64,000 nt of DNA, from assembly GCF_017115165.1 (NCBI RefSeq), contig NZ_JABXKF010000024.1:62015-126014 (forward strand), given 5' to 3'. The notes under the pieces were generated by a model. That model searched no databases and had not been told where the DNA came from. It was given only the letters and a program-made list of their open reading frames with translations. The DNA comes from Nostoc sp. LPT (GTDB lineage Bacteria; Cyanobacteriota; Cyanobacteriia; Cyanobacteriales; Nostocaceae). Positions 39,576-50,000 of the stretch are shown one piece after another. Both the position numbers and the translations under genes were made by a program. The first letter of the stretch is position 1, and each line of letters starts with the position of its first letter.

Positions 39576-42500
39576 ATGTCTGCTTATTCAATTGATACTG
39601 CCTTAGCGGAGTTAGAGAGCCTTGTCAATAATTGTGAAAAGGCTGTAATGAGGTCTATAGAGGAAAAAAAAATGAAGTCAGATAAATCAGTGGCAATCAA
39701 CAAAATTAACAGACAATTACAACACAATCCTATAGCGATTGTTGGGATGGCTTCTCTATTGCCAAAAGCCAGAAATTTGCGGGAATATTGGCAAAATATA
39801 GTAAACAAAATTGACTGTATTACTGATGTTCCTTCTACTCACTGGAGCGTCGAAGATTATTACGATCCGAATCCTAGAACTACTGAAGATAAAACCTACT
39901 GTAAAAGAGGCGGGTTTCTTCCAGAGGTAGATTTTAACCCGATGGAATTCGGCATACCGCCCAGCATTTTGGAAGTCACAGATGTATCGCAACTATTAAG
40001 TTTAGTAGTTGCGAAAGAAGCGATGGAAGATGCAGGCTATGGTGAACAACGTGAATTTAGCCGCGAGACTGTTGGCGTAATTTTAGGCGTGGCGATGGCC
40101 AAGCAATTAGGAATGCCACTTTCTGCGAGGTTGGAATATCCGATTTGGGAAAAAGCACTCAAAAGCAGTGGTTTATCTGACGAGGATACACAAAAAATCG
40201 TTGATAAAATCAAAAGCGCTTATGTGAAATGGGATGAGAACGCTTTCCCTGGAATGTTAGCTAACGTAGTCGCCGGACGAATTGCCAATCGCCTGAATTT
40301 TGGCGGGATGAATTGTGTAGTTGATGCCGCTTGCGCTAGTTCCTTCGGTGCTTTAAAAATGGCGATTAGTGAACTAGTTGAGCATCGTTCTGACATGATG
40401 CTGACTGGTGGTGTTGATACCGATAACACCATCATGGCTTACATCTCGTTTAGCAAAACACCGGCGGTTTCTCCCAGTGAGAATGTCAAACCTTTCGATG
40501 CTAAGTCGGATGGGATGATGCTGGGTGAAGGTATCGGGATGATTGTCCTCAAACGTTTAGAAGATGCTCAACGGGACAACGATAAAATATATGCTGTAAT
40601 TAAAGGTATTGGTACTTCCAGCGATGGGCGTTACAAGAGCATTTATGCTCCCCGCAAAGAAGGTCAAGTCAAAGCTTTAGAACGTGCTTATGAAGATGCA
40701 GGCTTTTCTCCCGCTACCGTTGGCTTAATGGAAGCACATGGTACCGGTACAATGGCTGGAGATCCGACAGAGTTCGGTTCTTTAAAAGACTTCTTTGATG
40801 GACATGATGACAAAAAGCAGCACATCGCTTTGGGTAGTGTGAAATCACAAATCGGACACACAAAAGCGGCTGCGGGTGCGGCGAGTTTGATTAAAACTGC
40901 TTTGGCTTTACATCACAAAGTATTACCGCCCACAATTAATATCACCGAACCGAACCCCAAACTCAACATTAAAAATTCGGCCTTTTATTTGAATACCGAA
41001 ACTAGACCTTGGATTCGTGCAGAAGGGGAAGCACCCAGACGCGCAGGTGTGAGTTCTTTTGGCTTTGGTGGAACCAACTATCACGTCGTTTTGGAAGAAT
41101 ATGAAGCCGACCAGAACCACGCTTACCGCTTACACAGTGGTGCTAGTGAAGTGCTGTTGTTTGCTCCTACAGTAGAGCAATTGTTGAGCAAATCTGAAGA
41201 GATTTTAGGTAAATTGCGATCGCCCGATGCAATTACACACTATGCACAATTAGTCAAGGATTGCAAATCGCCACAGATTCCCCTCTCTGCTGCCAGATTT
41301 GGGTTTGTCGCTGAGAATCTCGAAGAAGCTTGCAAGTTGCTGCAAACTAGCATTGACTGGCTGAAACTTAAAGGTTCAGCAGCATCTTGGGAACATCCCC
41401 AAGGGATTTATTACCGTTCCTCTGGTATGGAGTTGGGCGGAAAAGTTGTCTCTCTATTTTCTGGTCAAGGTTCGCAATACTTGGAGATGGGACGCGAACT
41501 AGTGATGAATTTTCCTTTGATGCGCCGTCTTCATGGTTATATGGATAGCCTGTTGCTCAAAGATAATTTGCAGCCGTTGTCAGAAATCGTTTTTCCTCAT
41601 CCTGTGTTTGGAGAGGCAGAAAAAAATGTCCAAATTGCTGCCTTGCAACGCACAGAATACGCTCAACCAGCCATCGGGGTGTTGAGTGCAGGGATGTACA
41701 GCATATTGCAACAAGCTGGATTTAAGTCAGATTTTGTTGCCGGTCACAGCTTTGGTGAACTAACAGCGCTATGGGCTGCGGGGGTTTTGAGTACAGAAGA
41801 TTACTTGTTCCTGGTGAAAGCTAGGGGTCAAGCAATGGCTGCACCCGAAGATCCGGATCATGATGCGGGTAGTATGCTGGCTGTCAAAGAAGACATCAGC
41901 AAAGTGGAAGCAGTAATCAGACATTTTCCGCAAGTTGCGATCGCTAATCAAAATTCTCCGACTCAATTTGTCTTGGCTGGGCCTACCGCAGAAATAGCAA
42001 GAGTCAGAGACGCTTTACACGAGAAAGGATATACGGCTGTATTGTTACCTGTATCAGCAGCGTTCCATACACCGCTAATCGCCTTTGCTCAGAAATCCTT
42101 TGCGATCGCTACTAAGTCTGTCAAGTTCCAAAGTCCCAAAATTCCTGTTTACAGCAACGTCACCAGTAAGCAGTATCCCAAAGAACCCCAAGGTATTCAA
42201 AAAATCCTGGAAACGCACCTTTCTAATTCAGTGCTGTTTAAACAGGAAATTGAAAATATTTATGCAGCGGGTGGTACTTGTTTTGTGGAATTTGGGCCGA
42301 GGAAAATTCTCAGCAACTTGGTGAAAGAAATCCTTGGCGATCGCCCTCATATTACCGTATCTTTGAACCCCAGCACTCAAAAGAATAGCGATCGCTCCTT
42401 ACGAGAAGCAGTTGTGCAGTTGCGTGTGATTGGTTTGGCTTTGAATAACCTCGATCCTTACCAACTTCCCCAAACTATCCCCCCAATTGAGACGAAGAAG

Positions 42501-45065
42501 ACATTAAATGTACGTTTAAACGGCATAAACTACAGATCCGAAAAAACGAAAAATGCCTTTGCTCTAGCTTTGCAGGATGGGCACAAAGTCACATTACCCA
42601 CTCTTGAATATTCTGATGCGGCTCCTTTGTTTAGCAGCCCAGGTGTGACTCCACCTCTAGGAGTGATCGAGACTAACGGACATAAAAAATCCACCCCAGC
42701 AATGAACGGTGTGACTTCTAATATCATCAGCCAAACAGAGCAACAAATGAATCCTGTTACCCTGTCACAACCAGCCCAGGAATCTAAGATGCAACCAACA
42801 CCAGAAAAACTTACAAATTACGAACAACTTTTAGCAAGTTTAGAATACCTCCTGACACAGTTCCAGGAAAATCAAGCCGAGAATTTACAAGTTCACGGTA
42901 CTTATCTCAACCATCAAATGGAATACGCTAAAGCATTTTTCCAACTGATGCAGCAGCAGAATTCTTTGTTGAGTGAAAGTAAATCAACAGCCGAAACTGC
43001 CAAAATGAAGCTAGTTGTCATGGAAAGCTTAGAGCGCAGCATGATGCAGTTTCATTCCCAACAAGGTGAAACCCTACGCATCCATGAGCAATATCTCCAA
43101 GAGCAGCTGGAATATACCAAAAACTTTTTCCAACTCATACAGCAAGAGTATTCTCAAATCATCTCAGGTGATGGAGCGACTCAACTGGCAGAGAAACTCA
43201 GCAATGGGGTAAGCGATCATTTCATCCCATTCACCACAGAAACAACTGTTACTGATGCACCCGTACCCCCTACTACCAAGATAGTAGAAAGCCAGCCTTT
43301 GCCTGTAAATGAGCCAGTAGCTAAAAATGGCTCAACAGTTATTCAAGCACCTCTGCCTCCTGCTCCCCAGGTGGTACCTGTAGTTGAAACTCCTGTATCC
43401 CCGACTGCTAAGAAGGATGAAAATTCCTCTTCTTTGCTCCCTAATCTTTTCTCAACAGAGACAGTAGAGCTTGTAGCGGCATCACCAATTCCTCCAGTTG
43501 TAGAACCCCAAGCCGAGGTTGTAGTCAAAATTAGCTCACCTCCAGTCAATGAAGTTGTTGCATTCACCCCAGAACCAGCACCCACAACTGCTGCACCTGT
43601 ATCTGGCGCAACCATCGATATTGTTGACTTGGATAAAAACCTCTTAGCCATCACCAGCGACAAAACGGGCTACCCAGTAGAGATGCTGGAAATGGATATG
43701 GATATGGAGGCGGATTTAGGGATTGACTCTATCAAACGGGTAGAAATTTTAGGGGCGCTACAAGAAATGTACCCCAACCTACCCAAGCCCAATTTAGAAG
43801 AACTAGCAGAAAAACGCACCATTGGTCAAGTTGTAGAGTATCTGCAATCCCACGCTTCCAAAAGTATTACTGTAGAAATTGCAGTTCACGAAGTACAACA
43901 AGCAACTGAGATTCTAGTAGAGACTGCACCCGTAGTTGAGGTAGTCACTTCACCTGAGACAAGCGTAGTTGAGGTAGTCACTTCACCAGAACCAAGCCTA
44001 GTTGTCGCATTCACCCCAGAACCAGAAGCCGTTACAAGTGATGAATTTGCAAACTTAGGTGAAACCCTGTTAGCCATCACTAGTGATAAGACCGGCTATC
44101 CAGTTGAGATGCTGGAATTGGAAATGGACATGGAAGCCGACTTAGGAATTGACTCCATCAAACGGGTAGAAATCTTAGGGGCGATGCAAGAAATGTACCC
44201 CAACTTACCTAAGCCCAATATCGAAGAACTCGGAGACCTCCGCACCATCGGTCAAATAGTTGATTACCTACAGCAGTTAGCTGGAGGCGAAAAAAAAAAA
44301 TCTGAGCCTGAGTTTGTCCAACAACAGCCACCAGAATTAGAGCATAATATCCAGCGCCATCCTATCAAACTCAAAAGCCTACCACAGCCCGATTATTTGG
44401 ATTTCACGTTACCAGAGGGACACATCGCTTTAATTACCGATGATGGTTCCCTCACCACTTATAAATTAACTGAATCCCTAATGGCCAAAGGCTGGAAAGT
44501 AGTAGTTATCAGCTTCCCCCAATCGCTGATCGCCCAACAAGCGCCCTTACCCACAGAAGTAACCCGCGTTACCTTAGCAAACTTGAGTGAAGAACATCTC
44601 CAACAACAATTGCAAGCGATCGCATCTCACTGTGGAGCGATTGGGGCCTTCATCCATCTCCATCCGATCTTTGTAGCCAATCACACCGGGACAATTCCCT
44701 ATCACGAACAAGAAAAGGCGATCGTCAAGCACGTATTTTTGATGGCGAAACATCTTAAACCTTCCCTAAATGAAGCTGCGCGTCATGGACGTAGTTGTTT
44801 CTGCACAGTTGCTCACCTTGATGGAGCCTTCGGGTTAGAGTACAAAGTTAACTTCGGTGCGATCGGCGCTGGTTTGTTCGGATTAACCAAAACTCTGAGA
44901 TGGGAATGGCCAAAAGTATTTACTCGTGCGATCGACTTAAGTCCCAGACTTGACGCTAAACAGTCAGTACAAAACATCATTGCCGAGCTTCACGACCCCA
45001 ATCTTTATATTAGTGAAGTTGGCTACGGCTCACAAGGACGAGTCACTTTAATTGCTGAAGGTTAA
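39576..45065 (+). CDS. hglE: heterocyst glycolipid polyketide synthase: KS-AT-ACP-ACP-N-terminal (structural) KR subdomain
   Basis: KS VDAACASSFGALKMA, EAHGTGT; AT GHSFGEL; two ACPs with LGIDSIKRVEILGA; C-terminal Rossmann-like IALITDDGSLTTYKLTESLMAKGWKVVVIS. Confidence 0.9.
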   Translation: MSAYSIDTALAELESLVNNCEKAVMRSIEEKKMKSDKSVAINKINRQLQHNPIAIVGMASLLPKARNLREYWQNIVNKIDCITDVPSTHWSVEDYYDPNPRTTEDKTYCKRGGFLPEVDFNPMEFGIPPSILEVTDVSQLLSLVVAKEAMEDAGYGEQREFSRETVGVILGVAMAKQLGMPLSARLEYPIWEKALKSSGLSDEDTQKIVDKIKSAYVKWDENAFPGMLANVVAGRIANRLNFGGMNCVVDAACASSFGALKMAISELVEHRSDMMLTGGVDTDNTIMAYISFSKTPAVSPSENVKPFDAKSDGMMLGEGIGMIVLKRLEDAQRDNDKIYAVIKGIGTSSDGRYKSIYAPRKEGQVKALERAYEDAGFSPATVGLMEAHGTGTMAGDPTEFGSLKDFFDGHDDKKQHIALGSVKSQIGHTKAAAGAASLIKTALALHHKVLPPTINITEPNPKLNIKNSAFYLNTETRPWIRAEGEAPRRAGVSSFGFGGTNYHVVLEEYEADQNHAYRLHSGASEVLLFAPTVEQLLSKSEEILGKLRSPDAITHYAQLVKDCKSPQIPLSAARFGFVAENLEEACKLLQTSIDWLKLKGSAASWEHPQGIYYRSSGMELGGKVVSLFSGQGSQYLEMGRELVMNFPLMRRLHGYMDSLLLKDNLQPLSEIVFPHPVFGEAEKNVQIAALQRTEYAQPAIGVLSAGMYSILQQAGFKSDFVAGHSFGELTALWAAGVLSTEDYLFLVKARGQAMAAPEDPDHDAGSMLAVKEDISKVEAVIRHFPQVAIANQNSPTQFVLAGPTAEIARVRDALHEKGYTAVLLPVSAAFHTPLIAFAQKSFAIATKSVKFQSPKIPVYSNVTSKQYPKEPQGIQKILETHLSNSVLFKQEIENIYAAGGTCFVEFGPRKILSNLVKEILGDRPHITVSLNPSTQKNSDRSLREAVVQLRVIGLALNNLDPYQLPQTIPPIETKKTLNVRLNGINYRSEKTKNAFALALQDGHKVTLPTLEYSDAAPLFSSPGVTPPLGVIETNGHKKSTPAMNGVTSNIISQTEQQMNPVTLSQPAQESKMQPTPEKLTNYEQLLASLEYLLTQFQENQAENLQVHGTYLNHQMEYAKAFFQLMQQQNSLLSESKSTAETAKMKLVVMESLERSMMQFHSQQGETLRIHEQYLQEQLEYTKNFFQLIQQEYSQIISGDGATQLAEKLSNGVSDHFIPFTTETTVTDAPVPPTTKIVESQPLPVNEPVAKNGSTVIQAPLPPAPQVVPVVETPVSPTAKKDENSSSLLPNLFSTETVELVAASPIPPVVEPQAEVVVKISSPPVNEVVAFTPEPAPTTAAPVSGATIDIVDLDKNLLAITSDKTGYPVEMLEMDMDMEADLGIDSIKRVEILGALQEMYPNLPKPNLEELAEKRTIGQVVEYLQSHASKSITVEIAVHEVQQATEILVETAPVVEVVTSPETSVVEVVTSPEPSLVVAFTPEPEAVTSDEFANLGETLLAITSDKTGYPVEMLELEMDMEADLGIDSIKRVEILGAMQEMYPNLPKPNIEELGDLRTIGQIVDYLQQLAGGEKKKSEPEFVQQQPPELEHNIQRHPIKLKSLPQPDYLDFTLPEGHIALITDDGSLTTYKLTESLMAKGWKVVVISFPQSLIAQQAPLPTEVTRVTLANLSEEHLQQQLQAIASHCGAIGAFIHLHPIFVANHTGTIPYHEQEKAIVKHVFLMAKHLKPSLNEAARHGRSCFCTVAHLDGAFGLEYKVNFGAIGAGLFGLTKTLRWEWPKVFTRAIDLSPRLDAKQSVQNIIAELHDPNLYISEVGYGSQGRVTLIAEG

Positions 45066-45090
45066 TCACTTCATCTCTTGTCTCTGCGCT

Positions 45091-45136
45091 CTCTGCGTCT
45101 CTGTGGTTCGTTAAAAAAAACCGCAGAGGCGCAGAG
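45091..45136. repeat. hairpin of CTCTGCGNCTCTGYGG-type repeat in the hglE-hglD spacer
   Basis: ctctgcgtctctgtggtt - loop - aaccgcagaggcgcagag; about 18-bp stem with G:U-compatible mismatches. Confidence 0.75.
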
Positions 45137-45185
45137 GACACGGAGGAAGAAAAAAACAAATTTATGCAGGTATTTACGAGGATTT

Positions 45186-46913
45186 ATGACCCAAACAGCC
45201 CAGCTTAGTCCATCATCTGTCTTTGTCGTGAGCGGCGGTGCAAAAGGGATTACGGCTGAGTGTACTATCAGATTAGCCCAGCAGCAACCCTGCAAATTTA
45301 TCCTTCTCGGTCGCTCCGAACTTTTAGAAATCGAGCCAGATTTTGCTCAAGATTGTGATGAATCAGCATTGAAAAAACGCATCATGGAAAATCTTCTTTC
45401 CCAAGGAGAAAAGCCCACACCCATGAGCGTGCAAAAGATATATAACAAAATTACCTCCAGCCGCGAAATTAAAAAGACTTTAGCAGCAATTCAAAAAACA
45501 GGAGCTAAAGCAGAATATATCAGCGTTGATGTCACAGATACGCAAGCTTTACAGGAAAAACTTGCCACTTCTGTACAACGTATGGGCCCAATTACAGGAA
45601 TCATTCACGGAGCTGGGAATTTAGCCGATAAGTTAATTGAAAAAAAAACAGAACAAGATTTTGAAAAAGTTTACACTGCTAAAGTGCAAGGATTAGAAAA
45701 TCTACTTACTTGCATTAACCCTAGTCAACTTCAGCATTTAGTTTTATTTTCTTCTGTAACAGGTTTTCATGGAAATATTGGGCAGTCTGATTATGCGATC
45801 GCTAATGAAATTCTCAATAAATCAGCCCATCTAATCAAGCAAAACTATCCCTCATGCCATGTAGTTGCGATTAATTGGGGAGCTTGGGATAGTGGTATGG
45901 TGACACCGGAATTAAAAAAAGTTTTTCAAGAGCGTGGAATTGAAGTAATTCCGATCGCAGCTGGGGCACAAATGCTCGTTCAAGAAATAAATAGCGCTAC
46001 TGATGCAACTGCACAAGTTGTGATTGGTAGCACACTTGCTCCACTTGCTACAGAACTAGATTCTCAACTACGAACCCATCATATTCGTCGCCAAATCATA
46101 CTAGCAGATAATCCCTTTTTGCTGGATCATACTATCGCTGGTTCTCCAGTTTTACCAGCAACTTGTGCAATGTCATGGATGATCAACGCCTGTGAACAAC
46201 TTTATCCAGGTTACAGATTGTTTTATCACAAAAACTTTAAAATTTTGAAGGGAATTACTTTCAATGAATCTTTAGCAAAGGAACATATTTTAGAAATAGA
46301 AGAAATTTCCAAGGTGAGCTTTGAAAGCATCGAACTTAAAGCGAAAATCTGGAGTAAAAACGCAGAAGGAAAAATTCATTATCATTTTAGCGCTCAACTC
46401 AATCTCCGGCAAGAAATTCCTATTGGCCGCCCTTATGAATCAATTAATCTTGAACAGGATAACATCATCACTGCAACAGGAAAAGCTTTTTACCAAAATG
46501 GAGGAAGTACATTATTTCATGGCCCTGCTTTTCAAGAAGTCCAAAAAGTCTTAAACATTAGCCCTGAAAAAATCACTACAGAATGTTTTTGGCAAGAAAT
46601 CAGCGACAAGCAACAAGGACAATTTCCAGTGCAATGGATCAATCCTTATACGATTGACTTGAGTATGCACGGGTTATGGATTTGGACACAGCACTTTTAT
46701 CAAGAAGCTTGTTTACCTGGTAGGGTGGAAAAATATGAACAGTTTGTAGCTACACCACATAACAAACCTTTTTACGTTTCTTGTGAAGTGAAAGCGAAAA
46801 CAGCAACTAGTGCGATCGCTGACTTTATCATACATGACCGTCAAGGACAAATATATTCGCGTATGCTCGGTGCCCACGCAATTATTTGGTCGATGAAATC
46901 ACTCAGAAGCTAG
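45186..46913 (+). CDS. hglD: heterocyst glycolipid PKS subunit: catalytic ketoreductase + hotdog dehydratase (PS-DH)-like
   Basis: VFVVSGGAKGITAECTIRLAQ, VVAINWGAWDSGMVTPELK; HTIAGSPVLP fits the DH HxxxGxxxxP motif. ATG 45186 preferred to TTG 45078, which lies in the repeat. Confidence 0.8.
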   Translation: MTQTAQLSPSSVFVVSGGAKGITAECTIRLAQQQPCKFILLGRSELLEIEPDFAQDCDESALKKRIMENLLSQGEKPTPMSVQKIYNKITSSREIKKTLAAIQKTGAKAEYISVDVTDTQALQEKLATSVQRMGPITGIIHGAGNLADKLIEKKTEQDFEKVYTAKVQGLENLLTCINPSQLQHLVLFSSVTGFHGNIGQSDYAIANEILNKSAHLIKQNYPSCHVVAINWGAWDSGMVTPELKKVFQERGIEVIPIAAGAQMLVQEINSATDATAQVVIGSTLAPLATELDSQLRTHHIRRQIILADNPFLLDHTIAGSPVLPATCAMSWMINACEQLYPGYRLFYHKNFKILKGITFNESLAKEHILEIEEISKVSFESIELKAKIWSKNAEGKIHYHFSAQLNLRQEIPIGRPYESINLEQDNIITATGKAFYQNGGSTLFHGPAFQEVQKVLNISPEKITTECFWQEISDKQQGQFPVQWINPYTIDLSMHGLWIWTQHFYQEACLPGRVEKYEQFVATPHNKPFYVSCEVKAKTATSAIADFIIHDRQGQIYSRMLGAHAIIWSMKSLRS

Positions 46914-47060
46914 TAATCTTCAACTTCTTCTCTCTGCGCCTCTTTTGTCTCATACGTGAGCTATTTCTTCAGCAACCGCCTTTTTAAAGTTTGGGGAACA
47001 GCGTAAATCCTGCGTTTTAAATATCTCTTGCCTAATACCCAAACCTTAAGGATATAACTA

Positions 47061-50000
47061 GTGGAAAAAATAGCGATCATCGGATTATCATGTCTATTTC
47101 CCGATGCTAAAAACCCCGAAGAATTCTGGCAGAATATTGTTAATCAAAAAGATTCGACATCCTCTGCAACAGTCGAAGAAATCGGAGTAGATCCGACAAT
47201 CTTTCACAATCCAGTTAAAGGTACACCAGATAAAACCTATTCTCTCAAGGGAGGATACATCCGGAACTTTCAGTTTGACCCTGGTGAATACAATCTACCA
47301 TCAGAATTTGTTGCTGGTTTAGATAATACCTTTAAATGGTCGTTGTATGCTGCTAAACAAGCAATTGTACATAGTGGTTATTGGGGGAATCAAACTGTTC
47401 TCTCTAAATGTGGTGTAATTTTAGGTAATCTTTCGCTTCCTACGAAATTATCTAATCAATTATTTTCTCCCCTTTACCAAAAAGCGATCGCACCTGCTGT
47501 CAGAGAACTTTTGCAGTATGAAGACTTTGATTTAGCTGTCTCAACTGCAACTAAAGCATCTTTGTACAATGCCATGATATCTGGCTTACCAGCATCTATA
47601 ATTGCTCAAGCTCTATCTCTATCCCAGATTAATTTTTGTCTGGATGCTGCTTGTTCATCATCATTTTATGCTATTAAAGTAGCATCTCATTACTTATGGT
47701 CTGGGAAAGCTGACGCCATGTTAGCTGGAGCCATCAGTAGTGCAGATTCCCTATTTGTGCGGATGTTATTTTCCGGTGTTCAAGGGTATCCAGAAAACGA
47801 CATCAGCCGCCCCTTAGATAAGTCATCAAGAGGGCTAATTCCCGCCGATGGTGTTGGGATGGTGATGCTGAAAAGATATTCTGATGCCATCAGAGATGGT
47901 GATAATATTCTCGCCACTATCTGCGGTAATGGACTTTCCAATGATGGCAAGGGTAAGCACTTACTCAGTCCTAATTCTAAAGGACAAATCCTAGCTTTTG
48001 AGCGAGCCTATAATGAGGCAAAAATTAATCCCAAAATTCTCGATTATTTAGAGTGTCATGTTACTGGTACATTACTGGGAGATACAACTGAAGTCAACTC
48101 TATAGAAACATTTTTTGGTGAAAATAATGATGCTGCACCTCTAGTAGGTTCAGTCAAGGCAAATACTGGCCATTTGCTAACTGCTGCTGGCATGGTTGGC
48201 TTGACTAAAGTGGTTTTGAGTATGTCTCATGGCGTAATTCCACCAACCATTAATATTACTGAACCTTTAACTTCCGAAAGTAGTACAATTTCCACTGACA
48301 AAATTGTTAGAACAGCTACGGCATGGCCCAATACTAATGCACCAATTAAACGGGCAGCCATCAGCGCTTTTGGATTTGGTGGTACTAATTCTCATCTGAT
48401 TTTAGAACAAGGAACTACAACACAATCAGTTGATTCAATTGCACCTGTTCCACCTGTCAAAATTGCCATTGTCGGCATGGATGCCTTTTTCGGTAATTGC
48501 AATGGCTTGGATGCTTTTGAACGCAGTATTTATGATGGAACACAGCATTTTACTTCCCTACCGCCTCAAAGATGGCATGGTATAGAAAATCAAGAGAATG
48601 TCCTGAAAGAGTACGGTTTAACAGATGGAAAAGCACCAATAGGGGCATACATCAAAGATTTTGAAATCGATACTTTATCGTGCAAAATCCCACCGAATGA
48701 AATAGAGAAGTTAAACCCACAACAATTATTGCTCCTGAAAGTTAGCGATCGCGCCGTGAAAGATGCCAAACTACAGGAAGGCAGCAATGTGGCAGTGATT
48801 GTCGCCGCCGAGACAGAATTCTCTGTGCATCAGCTACAGCAAAGATGGAATCTATCTTGGCAAGTTAAGGATGGCTTACTCAACCAAGGAATATCTTTAC
48901 CTGATGAACAGCTGGCGCAACTGGAAACCATTGTCAAAGATAGCATTCACCAACCAGTAGAAATCGGCGAATATGTGAGTCACATCGCCAACATTATGGC
49001 GAGTCGGATTTCTGCTTTGTGGAATTTCACTGGCCCTGCATTCACGATGACGGCTGGCGAAAATTCTGCCCTCAAGGCGTTGGAAGTTGCACAAATGCTA
49101 CTCGCTACGGGAGAAGTTGATGCGGTGGTTGTTGGTGCAGTAGATTTAGCGGGTGGTGTGGAAAATGTCTTATTCCGCAGCCAATTTGCACCAATTAATA
49201 CGGGTGTCAACACGTTAGGTTATGACCAACAAGCCAATGGCTGGACGGTTGGCGAAGGTGCGGGTGCTGTCGTCCTCAAGCGCTACGAAGCTGCTAAAGA
49301 AGACAATGAACGCATCTATGCAGTAATTGATGCCATGAGTTTCGCACAAGGTAATTCTACTTTGAGTAACGCTCTGGTAAAACCTGATGCCTCAGCTATC
49401 AATAATGTCTGCAAACAAGCTTTCCAGATGGCAGAGATTCAACCTACAGAGGTTAACTATGTGGAAGTGTTCGGTAGTGGCATTCCCCAGGAGGATGAAG
49501 CCGAAATCACAGGTTTACTCCAGGCTTATCCGAAAGTGGGCAATAGTCTGCACTGTGCATTGGGCAGCGTCAAAGCCAATATCGGACACACCTATACAGC
49601 ATCGGGGATTGCTAGCTTAATCAAAACCGCTCTCTGTCTTTATTACAGGTATATTCCCGCCACACCCAAATGGTCTGGTGTCAAAACACCGCAAGTATGG
49701 GAAGGTAGTCCCTTCTATGTGGCAATGGAATCAAGACCTTGGTTTGTCGATAAAGGCGGCACACGCAGAATAGCAGCAATTAATAGCATGGGTATAGATG
49801 GCAGTTACGCCCATTTAATCTTATCGGAAGAACCCAGCCAAGAGGAGCGCGATAACAGATATTTGCAGCAAATGCCTTTTCATTTGTTTCCCATCGCAGT
49901 TAGCGATCGCTCCACTATACCCGATTTACTTAACAATCTCCAAAAATCCATTGAAGCTAGTTCTTCTTTATCAGCTACCGCCAGCGAAACATTCGCTACT

